In this document: positions 1-6,471 of the stretch, in pieces
How the letters are laid out: every line of letters begins with the position of its first letter
Numbering within the stretch: the stretch's first letter is position 1
DNA from: Rhodoferax sp.
Lineage (GTDB): Bacteria; Pseudomonadota; Gammaproteobacteria; Burkholderiales; Burkholderiaceae_C
Length of the DNA stretch: 6,981 nt
NCBI GenBank assembly: GCA_020048795.1
Contig: JAIFMA010000111.1
Span: 1 to 6,981 of the forward strand
Direction: 5' to 3'
Notes under the pieces: model-generated
Told to the model about the DNA's origin: nothing
Seen by the model: the letters and a program-made list of their open reading frames with translations, nothing else
Database searches by the model: none
Translations under genes and position numbers: made by a program

Positions 1-1
1 G

Positions 2-2050
2 GCCTATGCCCGCACCGTGACGCTGCCCAGCGGCGGCGCCATCGTGATCGACCACACTGAAGCGCTGGTGTCGGTGGACGTCAACTCGGCGCGCGCCATC
101 AAGGGCGGTGACATCGAAGAAACCGCCACCCGCACCAACCTGGAAGCCGCTGAAGAAGTGGCGCGCCAGGCCCGCCTGCGTGACTTGGGTGGTCTGATCG
201 TGATCGACTTTATCGACATGGAAGAAAGCCGCAACCGCCGCGATGTGGAAAACCGCCTGCGTGACGCGCTGCGGCAAGACCGTGCCCGGGTGCAGTTTGG
301 CACCATCAGCAAGTTCGGCCTGATGGAAATGAGCCGTCAGCGGCTGCGCCCGGCGCTTTCCGAAGGTGCTTCCATCCCCTGCCCGCGCTGCGGCGGCTCC
401 GGCCATGTGCGCGACACCGAGTCCAGCGCGCTGCAGATCCTGCGCATCATTCAGGAAGAGTCCTTGAAAGACAACACCGCCTCGGTGCTGTGCCAGGTAC
501 CGGTTGAAGTGGCCTCGTTCCTGCTCAATGAAAAACGCACCGAGATTGCCAAGATTGAACTCAAACAGCGCATCAACGTGCTGATGGTTCCGAACAAGTC
601 GTTGGAGACCCCCAACTACAAACTCGAACGCCTGAAACACGACGATCCACGCCTGGACAACATCACCGCCAGCTACAAAATGGCCGAAGAGGTGGAAGAC
701 ACCACCGCTGTGACACGCCGCTCGCAAGAGCCAACCAACCGGCAAACCCCGGTGATCAAGGGTGTGCTGCCGGATGCACCGGCCCCGGCGGCATCACCCA
801 GGCCCGAGCCCGCCGTGACACCCGTCGCCGCAAAACATCCGCAGCCAGGGCCCGGCGTGGTCACACCCGTGGTGGTTGAAAAGGGTTTCTTCGGCTGGCT
901 CAAAAATCTGTTCGTCCCCGCGCCAGCTGTCGCCCCACCCACCCCAGCGGTGCCGGTGGCTGCGCCTGCGGAGTCGCGCGACAACCGCGATGCCCGCCCT
1001 GGGCGCGACAACAGCCGACGTGGCGAACCCCGTGGCGATCGGCCAGACGGGCGCGGCCCGCGCTCTGACGGACGTGGTCCACGCCAGGAAGGGCGAACTG
1101 GGCGCAGCGAACGCGGCAGCCGCAGCGAACGCCCCAGTGGCCCGCGTGAACGGCAGGATGTCCAGGCCAACCCCGCGGGTGCCCCCAGCGTCAACGACAA
1201 CCTGGAACCACAGACCCTGGTCAACGCGGCTGACACCGGCCGTGGCGAGCCACGGACGGACCGAGGTAGCCGAAACGGTGGCCGCGGTGACCGCCGCCCC
1301 CCACGCAGCGCCAGGCCCAGTGATGAGGCCCGCTTGGACGAACCGGCCAACCCGATCAATGCAGCGGACGAAACCGTCACACCGTTGCCGGAGTCAGCCC
1401 ATGCTGACGACGAACCCGGCAATCGTAGTGACAGCGCCCCCCGCGAGAAACGTTCGCGTGACCGTTATGGCCGTGATCGCAAGGCTCGCAGTGAACGCAA
1501 CGGCGCTGAAAACATGCAATCCAACCTGCCGCTCGACGGCGATGCCCCGGCCGGCGAGGTCGCAGACAGCACGCCACGCAAGTCCTATTTCACCGCACCA
1601 CCGGCAGCCAGCAGCCCGCCAGACAGCGAAGCGCCTGCGGCAAGTCCGCCTGCGCCAGTCATGGCGGCGGCACCTGCCGGGCCCGACGTGGCAGCCGTGG
1701 TCGCACCGCGGGTCACAACCGTGCCGCCGCCCATCGCGGCATCGGCTGAAGTAACCACGGCCCAAGCCGACGCGCCGCCAGCAAAGCTGCCCAAGGTGCC
1801 GTCCTACACCTTGCCGCTGGATGAGTTGGTGCAAATGGCCCGGCATTCAGGCCTGAGCTGGATCAATTCGGATGCCACCAAGGTAGCCGCAGTCCAAGCC
1901 GCGATTGCGGCAGAACCACAGGCCCTCCACCTACCCCGTGAGCGGCCACCGGCCGTGGTGACGGATGATCGTGCGCTGGTGCTGGTGGAAACCCGACGCG
2001 ACCTGCGCAGCATCAAACTGCCATTTGAAAACGCCGAGTTGACAAACTAA
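2..2050 (+). CDS. rne: Ribonuclease E (endoribonuclease, degradosome scaffold), 5'-truncated by window edge
   Basis: RNase E makes the initial cuts in mRNA decay and processes rRNA and tRNA precursors; its C-terminal half scaffolds the RNA degradosome at the inner membrane. The frame is open from the window edge, so the S1 and 5'-sensor domains lie outside; the GTG at 17 is an internal Val codon. Counting position 2 as residue 1, the DNase I-like catalytic subdomain shows VDVNSAR (Asp at nt 77-79, matching E. coli D303) and LIVIDFIDM (nt 194-220, D346 region). The Zn-link is CPRC (nt 380-391), followed by the small domain. The C-terminal half is disordered, rich in Pro/Ala/Arg: an amphipathic GFFGWLKNLF segment (nt 884-913) resembles the E. 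coli membrane-targeting segment A, then Arg-rich RNA-binding stretches (nt about 977-1320 and 1425-1500), and a more ordered terminal block (nt about 1787-2050). It ends with TAA just before a strong terminator. RNase G is excluded because it lacks this long tail. Identity is very secure. Confidence 0.97.
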   Translation, partial: AYARTVTLPSGGAIVIDHTEALVSVDVNSARAIKGGDIEETATRTNLEAAEEVARQARLRDLGGLIVIDFIDMEESRNRRDVENRLRDALRQDRARVQFGTISKFGLMEMSRQRLRPALSEGASIPCPRCGGSGHVRDTESSALQILRIIQEESLKDNTASVLCQVPVEVASFLLNEKRTEIAKIELKQRINVLMVPNKSLETPNYKLERLKHDDPRLDNITASYKMAEEVEDTTAVTRRSQEPTNRQTPVIKGVLPDAPAPAASPRPEPAVTPVAAKHPQPGPGVVTPVVVEKGFFGWLKNLFVPAPAVAPPTPAVPVAAPAESRDNRDARPGRDNSRRGEPRGDRPDGRGPRSDGRGPRQEGRTGRSERGSRSERPSGPRERQDVQANPAGAPSVNDNLEPQTLVNAADTGRGEPRTDRGSRNGGRGDRRPPRSARPSDEARLDEPANPINAADETVTPLPESAHADDEPGNRSDSAPREKRSRDRYGRDRKARSERNGAENMQSNLPLDGDAPAGEVADSTPRKSYFTAPPAASSPPDSEAPAASPPAPVMAAAPAGPDVAAVVAPRVTTVPPPIAASAEVTTAQADAPPAKLPKVPSYTLPLDELVQMARHSGLSWINSDATKVAAVQAAIAAEPQALHLPRERPPAVVTDDRALVLVETRRDLRSIKLPFENAELTN
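884..913 (+). other. RNase E amphipathic membrane-anchor segment (segment A-like)
   Basis: The residues GFFGWLKNLF lie in an otherwise Pro/Ala-rich disordered linker just before the Arg-rich region. Bulky hydrophobic residues (F, F, W, L, L, F) alternate with small or basic ones, as expected for a short amphipathic helix. E. coli RNase E has a comparable segment at the same relative place, after the catalytic half and before the Arg-rich domain, which holds the enzyme on the inner membrane. The equivalence is inferred from position and composition. Confidence 0.6.
977..1500 (+). other. RNase E arginine-rich disordered RNA-binding region
   Basis: This part of rne encodes two Arg/Gly/Asp/Ser-rich stretches (nt about 977-1320 and 1425-1500), separated by a more acidic Pro/Ala linker. 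Short imperfect repeats are visible, such as GRGPRSD followed by GRGPRQE and RSERGS followed by RSERPS. This composition matches the AR1/AR2 RNA-binding regions of proteobacterial RNase E scaffolds. Function is inferred from composition and position, as such tails are poorly conserved in sequence. Confidence 0.65.
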
Positions 2051-2071
2051 GGGCTTGTCCTGACCGACACT

Positions 2072-2100
2072 CAAAAAGGACACCCATGGTGTCCTTTTTG
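2072..2100. terminator. Bidirectional intrinsic terminator between convergent rne and GGDEF gene
   Basis: Bases 2072-2084 pair perfectly with 2088-2100, giving a 13-bp stem with a 3-nt CAT loop. The stem base is an A5 run on the left and a T5 run on the right, so both strands read as a GC-containing hairpin (GGACACC/GGTGTCC core) followed by a U tract. It lies 21 nt after the rne stop codon on the plus strand and directly abuts the stop codon (2101-2103) of the convergent minus-strand GGDEF gene. A shared rho-independent terminator is the straightforward reading. Confidence 0.88.
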
Positions 2101-3177
2101 CTACAACGTTACTTCATCACGACCCTGTTTTCGTCGACTGCTCGGTCCGCCAAAAAAACCACGCTGCACCAGGCCAAGATGGCTACATGCCTTGTTGCCA
2201 CCACCCCGGCGAGCAAAGTCCACCGCGAGCTGGGTCTTTTCCATGGCGGTCTTGGGGGAATCATCGGCCATGACACTGGTAAACCCGCAACTCACCGTAA
2301 CCCGGCCAACCCGGGCAAAATTGAATTTCTCGACATTGGCCCGAAAACGGTCAAAGGCGGACAACACCAGGGCTTCATCAGGGCAATGCATCAACACCCC
2401 GAAATCTTCTCCACCAAAATGGTAGAGGCGGTCATAGGTTCGAAAGGTATTGCTCATGATACGTGCGACCAGTTGCAACACCTCGTCGGCCACGGCACGA
2501 CCATGCTTGTCGTTGATCAGGGCATAGTTATCCACACAGGCCGAACCGAGCCAATAATTGACCGGAACCCGATGGCGACGCTCGTGCCCCGTCGTTTCCA
2601 CCGCGGCCGGTGCCACCGTGGCACCATCCAGATCTTCCAGCACAGCGCTGTAGAAGGCATCATCCAACGATTTGCGGTTGAGCAGACCGGTCAATGCGTC
2701 GCGGTCACTGTACTCCAGCAGAGAATACATGTTGCGATAAATCCGCCGCAAGTAGTCCACCAGCGTCAGGTCGTCAGGGCACAGTGCGGCATCAGAGTGC
2801 AACTCCAGCACGCCCTGATCGTCCGAGCGGGAATCAGAAAACAAGGGCAACATGGTGATACGCGGACCGTCCGGCCCGGCCCAGGCGATTTCGACACGGC
2901 TACGGGTGGTCAGACACTCGTAACGATCACTGGCATCTTCAAGCATGACCAGCGACTGGAAATCAACCCGCTGCGGGTCAATCACGCGCCCACCGCCCTG
3001 GGCATCAAGTCGGGCCACTTCCAGCCAGCGGCCCACCCCATCCTCGCGCATGACCCTGGCAATCACGATGCGTCTGACCGGCAGCAAGTCAATCAACGCC
3101 TTTGACAACGTCAACTCCAGCAGGTCACGGTCACGATGGTCGGTCAGTTTGACAATATGTTCGATGAATGTAGTCAT
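2101..3177 (-). CDS. GGDEF-domain protein with GAF-like N-terminus; probably degenerate diguanylate cyclase
   Basis: Soluble protein of 358 residues from ATG 3177; no membrane segment is seen. A TTG two codons upstream (3183) is a less likely start. Residues 1-150 look like a GAF-like sensor fold (inference), leading through a helix ending LLEYSDRDALTGLLNR (about 153-168) into a GGDEF domain. GGDEF proteins normally make cyclic di-GMP from two GTP. The signature here is GGEDF (255-259, nt 2401-2415) instead of GG[DE]EF, and the inhibitory-site RTYD (246-249) stands at the standard five-residue spacing before it. Aligning by eye to PleD, guanine contacts Asn222 (INDKHG) and Asp231 (ADEVL) are kept. 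The metal-ligand Asp (PleD D327) is Cys214, the conserved Lys of the DxDxFK stretch is Ala, and the PleD K442/R446 positions read Arg323 and Gly327. It may therefore be a c-di-GMP-binding or regulatory protein rather than a cyclase. It has no EAL or HD-GYP domain. It lies downstream of hemY on the same strand and ends at the shared terminator. Confidence 0.88.
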   Translation of the reverse strand: MTTFIEHIVKLTDHRDRDLLELTLSKALIDLLPVRRIVIARVMREDGVGRWLEVARLDAQGGGRVIDPQRVDFQSLVMLEDASDRYECLTTRSRVEIAWAGPDGPRITMLPLFSDSRSDDQGVLELHSDAALCPDDLTLVDYLRRIYRNMYSLLEYSDRDALTGLLNRKSLDDAFYSAVLEDLDGATVAPAAVETTGHERRHRVPVNYWLGSACVDNYALINDKHGRAVADEVLQLVARIMSNTFRTYDRLYHFGGEDFGVLMHCPDEALVLSAFDRFRANVEKFNFARVGRVTVSCGFTSVMADDSPKTAMEKTQLAVDFARRGGGNKACSHLGLVQRGFFGGPSSRRKQGRDEVTL

Positions 3178-3261
3178 TGCCAAATCATAGACTTGAAATC
3201 AAGCCACGTCACGCAAAGAACCACCACACACAGGATGATCAACGCATTTTTTTGATGTGAA
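3178..3261. other. Intergenic gap between hemY and the GGDEF gene
   Basis: This 84-bp spacer is more AT-rich than its flanks and holds the candidate promoter described separately. Directly after the hemY stop, the minus strand reads an imperfect dyad (TGAT, four bases, ATCA) followed by an A7 run. That run is on the wrong side of the dyad, and of the wrong base, to serve as a terminator for hemY. I see no convincing rho-independent terminator, so read-through from the heme operon is possible. Confidence 0.5.
3184..3212 (-). promoter_or_regulatory. Candidate sigma70-type promoter for the GGDEF gene
   Basis: On the minus strand GTGACG (3212-3207, 4 of 6 matches to TTGACA) is followed after exactly 17 bp by TATGAT (3189-3184, 5 of 6 matches to TATAAT). 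The -10 box ends only 6 nt before the ATG at 3177, so transcription would start at or within a base or two of the start codon, giving a leaderless message. No Shine-Dalgarno sequence precedes the ATG, which fits. Such boxes also arise by chance, so confidence is low. Confidence 0.3.
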
Positions 3262-4557
3262 TCAGGTTTTTCGACGCAAAGTTGCCTGCGCCGCATTTTT
3301 CCAGGCCACACCGGCCTGCACCTCATCGCCCTGGCGTTGCGCCAGTTCGGCCAGCACCTGCCAGGCCCGGGTTAGCAGGCCGGCATCGTTGAGACGCGGC
3401 AAGGCCTGCCTGATCAATTGCTGCGCCTTGCCCCACAGCTTCAGATGCAGACACGCCACACCGGCCAGATACAACAGGTTAGCATCACCCGGCTGCATCC
3501 GCTGGGCATGTTCGATGCGCGATAACCAGGCCGTGTCGATGGCCTCAACCGTGGCCGAAAAACCGTTTTCCATGACCCGGATCAGGATTATTTTCTGTTC
3601 CTGGCTCAGGCCCATGGTGGCATCGATCATGCGATCCCAAACCGGCAGCAACCATTCAAACGCCGTGTGGGCATCGCCCCCGAGACGCAGCAGACGTCCG
3701 GCAGCCGCAGTGGCCACCTCAGGCATACACTTCTCAGACACATCGAGCTTGCCCCAAACCGTCTGCAACGCCGCCGGGTCATGCGCCGTCTGCAACAGCT
3801 CCAGGGCCAGCGCCCGCACCAGACTGCGCCCGGCACTGTCGGAAAATGCCCGGTGTTTGACCAGCAAGCGCGCGGTTTCCAGGGCTCCATCGGTGTGACC
3901 GGCCAGACGCGTCACCTTCAGGCGCAAACGCAGCGCCACCGTGCGACGACCCACCCCCAACGGCAACTGGTCAAGCCAATCGAGCGCCGCACCGGCATCG
4001 CGGTCTTCCAGTGACCAACGCACGGCACGCAGCAGCACGCCATCCCGGGTACTGCTGGCTTCATGCAGCGCCGCCTGCGACAACGCCTGCTGAAAATGTA
4101 CCTCACGGGCAGACTTGTCCTGCAACGCCTGTGCACTTTCGGCGGCCAGCAAATGCGACAGCACCCGCAGTCGCGCTGCATCCGGCGCGGCATCGCCACT
4201 TCGCGTCATGGCGGCTTCGCGTGCCAGCACCAGTTCAGCGGCCTTGCGGGCCCGAATAAAACGCCCGGCAATCAAATGCGACAGCGCATCGAGCAGTGCC
4301 GAGTACATGACGCGCTCCTGATGCCGCACGCGCCACAATTTCGCCTGCCCCGGAATGGCAAACAGGGCTGCCAAGGCCTTGAGCGCCACATGCATCAAGA
4401 CAAACAGCAGGCCCAGCAGTAGCAGCACCATATTGAGTGACAGATCGACCCGGTGCGGTGGCCAGAAAACCGTGAGGGTGCTGTCATTGCCGCTGGCAAA
4501 CAAGGCCAGTGCCACGGCCACGCCAAACAGCCCCAGGAACCAGAGGGCGAGACGCAT
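3262..4557 (-). CDS. hemY: HemY-family inner-membrane TPR protein of the heme operon
   Basis: Protein of 431 residues. Two hydrophobic helices at about 4-21 and 41-66 anchor it in the inner membrane, separated by a short loop containing FWPPHRVDLSLN, the usual HemY N-terminal domain layout. The rest is an alpha-helical repeat domain; the clearest TPR-like unit is at 356-386 (PGDANLLYLAG followed by CLHLKLWGKA). The family accompanies hemCDX in proteobacteria and is thought to assist late tetrapyrrole synthesis, but no reaction is firmly assigned. It is unrelated to the Bacillus protoporphyrinogen oxidase also called HemY: there is no FAD-binding GxGxxG motif. The ATG follows the hemX stop after a single base (TGA-C-ATG), and AGGG at 4568-4565 is a well-placed ribosome binding site, which fixes the start. 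Last recognised gene of the hem cluster. Confidence 0.93.
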   Translation of the reverse strand: MRLALWFLGLFGVAVALALFASGNDSTLTVFWPPHRVDLSLNMVLLLLGLLFVLMHVALKALAALFAIPGQAKLWRVRHQERVMYSALLDALSHLIAGRFIRARKAAELVLAREAAMTRSGDAAPDAARLRVLSHLLAAESAQALQDKSAREVHFQQALSQAALHEASSTRDGVLLRAVRWSLEDRDAGAALDWLDQLPLGVGRRTVALRLRLKVTRLAGHTDGALETARLLVKHRAFSDSAGRSLVRALALELLQTAHDPAALQTVWGKLDVSEKCMPEVATAAAGRLLRLGGDAHTAFEWLLPVWDRMIDATMGLSQEQKIILIRVMENGFSATVEAIDTAWLSRIEHAQRMQPGDANLLYLAGVACLHLKLWGKAQQLIRQALPRLNDAGLLTRAWQVLAELAQRQGDEVQAGVAWKNAAQATLRRKT

Positions 4558-4558
4558 G

Positions 4559-5653
4559 TCAGTGCCCTGCCGCAGCAGTGGTCAGTACGGCCAGGGTGTC
4601 GTCAACCCGCGGCAACTGCAGGTTGCGCATTTGCACCTGCACCTGCTGCAACAAGCTGGCGGCTGCCAGCGTTTTGCGCGCATTGGCATCAAAATACTTT
4701 TTCAGGGTCGTCTCCGCCACCGCCATATCAGCACGAGCGGACTCGATTTGCCTCGACAGCAAACCCAAGCGCGCATTCAGCAGCTTGAGCTTGAAGTTTT
4801 CCCGGACAAAAAATGATTGCTCGGGTGACAGCAGCACCGCCTCAGGTGCCTCCACCCGACCGACCCGAACCAAGCCACGTGCCTCATTCTGTAGCAGCAA
4901 CAAGCCAAGCTGCCACCAGGTTTGGGCCGGTGCACTGACGGCATTCTGTGTGGTTTGCGCCTGACGCTCGGGCCCTACGGCATTGGCCAAAGTCAATTCA
5001 TCAGCCAGGCGGATCAACTCGTCGAGCTTGACCAGCATGGTCGGGGTGTCACTGACTGCAGATGCCTTGACGCGGTCAATATCACGGGCGATGGCCCGTT
5101 GCAGCAAGGCCAGACGCGGCTGCGCCGCCCGCACCACGCGCTGATCAGCACTCTTGAGGGCTGCCAGCAGGGGCTCCACACTGCCAGTCAACTGTGCCTG
5201 TTGCTGGGCCAGACGCAGCGCCGCTTCAATATCTACCACCAGGTTTTCGTCGCGCGAACGCGACAAACTTTGCATCAGCTCATCCAACTGGCTGCGTTGC
5301 AAGGCGACTTCGCTCAGGCGCGAATCCATCACCGCGGCACGTGCCGCCGTTTCCTGCGCCAGCGCCACTGCCTGCCTGGCAAGGGCCCGCGCTTCCAGCG
5401 ATTGCGCCAAGGCATCGGCACTCTGGCGCGCCAACTGCTCCTGCATATTGTTGACTTTCTGCCACAGCATCAGGCCCAGCATGAGCCCCAATACCGCCAA
5501 GGTCGCCACCACCAGCGTCACATGGCGCTTTGCACCTGCCCCGGCTGATGCCAGCGCAGCACCGGGTGCCACCTGTGCTGCCTCGAGTGCAGTGGCAGAC
5601 AGATCAGCCTCCAGCGGCAGGCTCGGTGAGTCAGGTGGGGTCGTAACAGTCAT
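4559..5653 (-). CDS. hemX: HemX-family membrane protein of the heme operon (often mislabelled uroporphyrinogen-III C-methyltransferase)
   Basis: Protein of 364 residues. A Pro/Ala-rich cytoplasmic N-terminus (1-42) leads to one transmembrane helix (about 45-64, HVTLVVATLAVLGLMLG) and a long Ala/Gln/Glu/Arg heptad-like stretch (about 66-135) expected to form a coiled coil in the periplasm. The helical C-terminal domain carries the family block LLSPEQSFFVRENFKLKLLN (274-293) and KKYFDA (318-323), matching the E. coli HemX region containing LAPNQDIYLRENIRLRL. Function is unsettled; many databases name it uroporphyrinogen-III methyltransferase, but no SAM-binding glycine motifs or CysG/CobA-like domains are present. 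Its ATG overlaps the hemD stop by four bases (ATGA) and its stop lies 1 nt before hemY, so translation is probably coupled. It could be a partner or scaffold for HemD or HemY (inference). Confidence 0.93.
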   Translation of the reverse strand: MTVTTPPDSPSLPLEADLSATALEAAQVAPGAALASAGAGAKRHVTLVVATLAVLGLMLGLMLWQKVNNMQEQLARQSADALAQSLEARALARQAVALAQETAARAAVMDSRLSEVALQRSQLDELMQSLSRSRDENLVVDIEAALRLAQQQAQLTGSVEPLLAALKSADQRVVRAAQPRLALLQRAIARDIDRVKASAVSDTPTMLVKLDELIRLADELTLANAVGPERQAQTTQNAVSAPAQTWWQLGLLLLQNEARGLVRVGRVEAPEAVLLSPEQSFFVRENFKLKLLNARLGLLSRQIESARADMAVAETTLKKYFDANARKTLAAASLLQQVQVQMRNLQLPRVDDTLAVLTTAAAGH

Positions 5654-6447
5654 GACATCGATTCTATCGAGGCCAGCACACTGTCAAGCGTGGGATTGGC
5701 CAACGCCACCTGTCCAAAACCCAGTTGGCGTGCGGCCTGCGCAATACGTTCGTGGGTGGCAACAGCAAGCGCGCGCGACCAGTTCTGGGTGGGCAGCAGG
5801 CTGCGCAAGTTGCGCAGCGCCTCAGCACTGCTCAACACCCAGACCGATGAATCTGTCGCGGCAGTGGCCGCCAGGGCCAACCGGGCCGCATTCCAGACCG
5901 GCGCAGCACGCTGATAAGCCACTACACAATCCACCCCGGCCCCGGCCGCCTGTAGCCGCTGGGCCAGCCAGTCGCGCCCGACCCCTTGCGGCGCAGGTTC
6001 AGCACTACCCGGCGTATCACCACGCACAATCAACACCCGCTGACCCGGGCCCACCTGGTCTTGCACCAACTGCCACAGTGTTTCAGAATCGAACTGCCCC
6101 CCCCGCATGGCCGGGGAATCAATCCGGTCAGCAGGCACACCCTGTTGCAGCAGTGCCGTGCGGGTGCCAGGGCCGGTCCCCCATGCTCTTATTGTTGTAG
6201 CTGTCAGCGCATACCCCGTCTGCGCTAAAGCCTCTTTTTGTGCAAAGAAATGAACCACGGCATGGGCGCTGACAAACATCACGGCCAGATATTCTGGCAG
6301 TCGTTGCCAGGTTTGCCGTAGCGCGCTGGTGTCTGGCAGACCAGCGGTTTCAATCAGTGGCAGCGCCAGCGCATCATGACCGTGCTGACACAGCACCTGC
6401 GCCCATAACTGAGCCTGAGGCTGCACCCGGGTCACGATCACTCGCAT
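5650..6447 (-). CDS. hemD: Uroporphyrinogen-III synthase
   Basis: Protein of 265 residues, normal family length. The enzyme closes linear hydroxymethylbilane to uroporphyrinogen III with inversion of ring D, the branch point to heme, siroheme and cobalamin; it is cytosolic. The sequence starts with the typical MRVIVTRVQPQAQLW strand-helix. Family landmarks are MFVSAHAVVHF (57-67), FDSETLW (119-125), VLIVRGD (138-144), GRDWLAQRL (157-165), VAYQR (176-180), WVLSSAEAL (203-211) and ATHERIAQAARQLGF (230-244), covering both lobes of the fold. The Pro/Ala/Gly-rich loop between VLIVRGD and GRDWLA is longer than in E. coli but sits at a variable site. The start is ATG 6447, 24 nt after the hemC stop; the ribosome binding site is weak. 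The stop overlaps hemX by 4 nt. The gene looks intact. Confidence 0.95.
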   Translation of the reverse strand: MRVIVTRVQPQAQLWAQVLCQHGHDALALPLIETAGLPDTSALRQTWQRLPEYLAVMFVSAHAVVHFFAQKEALAQTGYALTATTIRAWGTGPGTRTALLQQGVPADRIDSPAMRGGQFDSETLWQLVQDQVGPGQRVLIVRGDTPGSAEPAPQGVGRDWLAQRLQAAGAGVDCVVAYQRAAPVWNAARLALAATAATDSSVWVLSSAEALRNLRSLLPTQNWSRALAVATHERIAQAARQLGFGQVALANPTLDSVLASIESMS

Positions 6448-6471
6448 GGACAGCGCCCGGTCCGGCCGACA

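Noticed and set aside
1021..1140. Tandem repeat or CRISPR-like array in the rne tail
   Set aside because: The repetition is short, imperfect and follows the codon frame (Arg/Gly/Ser-rich peptide repeats); there are no regular spacers.
876..1754. 292-codon second plus-strand frame inside rne, and a 249-codon minus-strand frame at 673-1422
   Set aside because: Both cover the GC-rich low-complexity tail of RNase E, give low-complexity translations without domains, and have no ribosome binding site or promoter of their own.
2086..3105. 339-codon plus-strand open frame lying antisense to the GGDEF gene
   Set aside because: It is codon-aligned with the GGDEF gene, where stops arise only opposite TTA, CTA and TCA codons that GC-rich genomes avoid. 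The translation has no recognisable domain and its start lies inside the terminator hairpin, whereas the minus-strand protein has clear family motifs.
3262..4557. Naming hemY a protoporphyrinogen oxidase
   Set aside because: That activity belongs to the unrelated Bacillus HemY flavoprotein; this protein has two membrane helices and TPR-like repeats and no FAD-binding motif.
4559..5653. Naming hemX a uroporphyrinogen-III C-methyltransferase
   Set aside because: The protein is a single-pass membrane protein with a coiled coil and no SAM-binding or CysG/CobA-type motifs; the enzyme name is a carried-over annotation.
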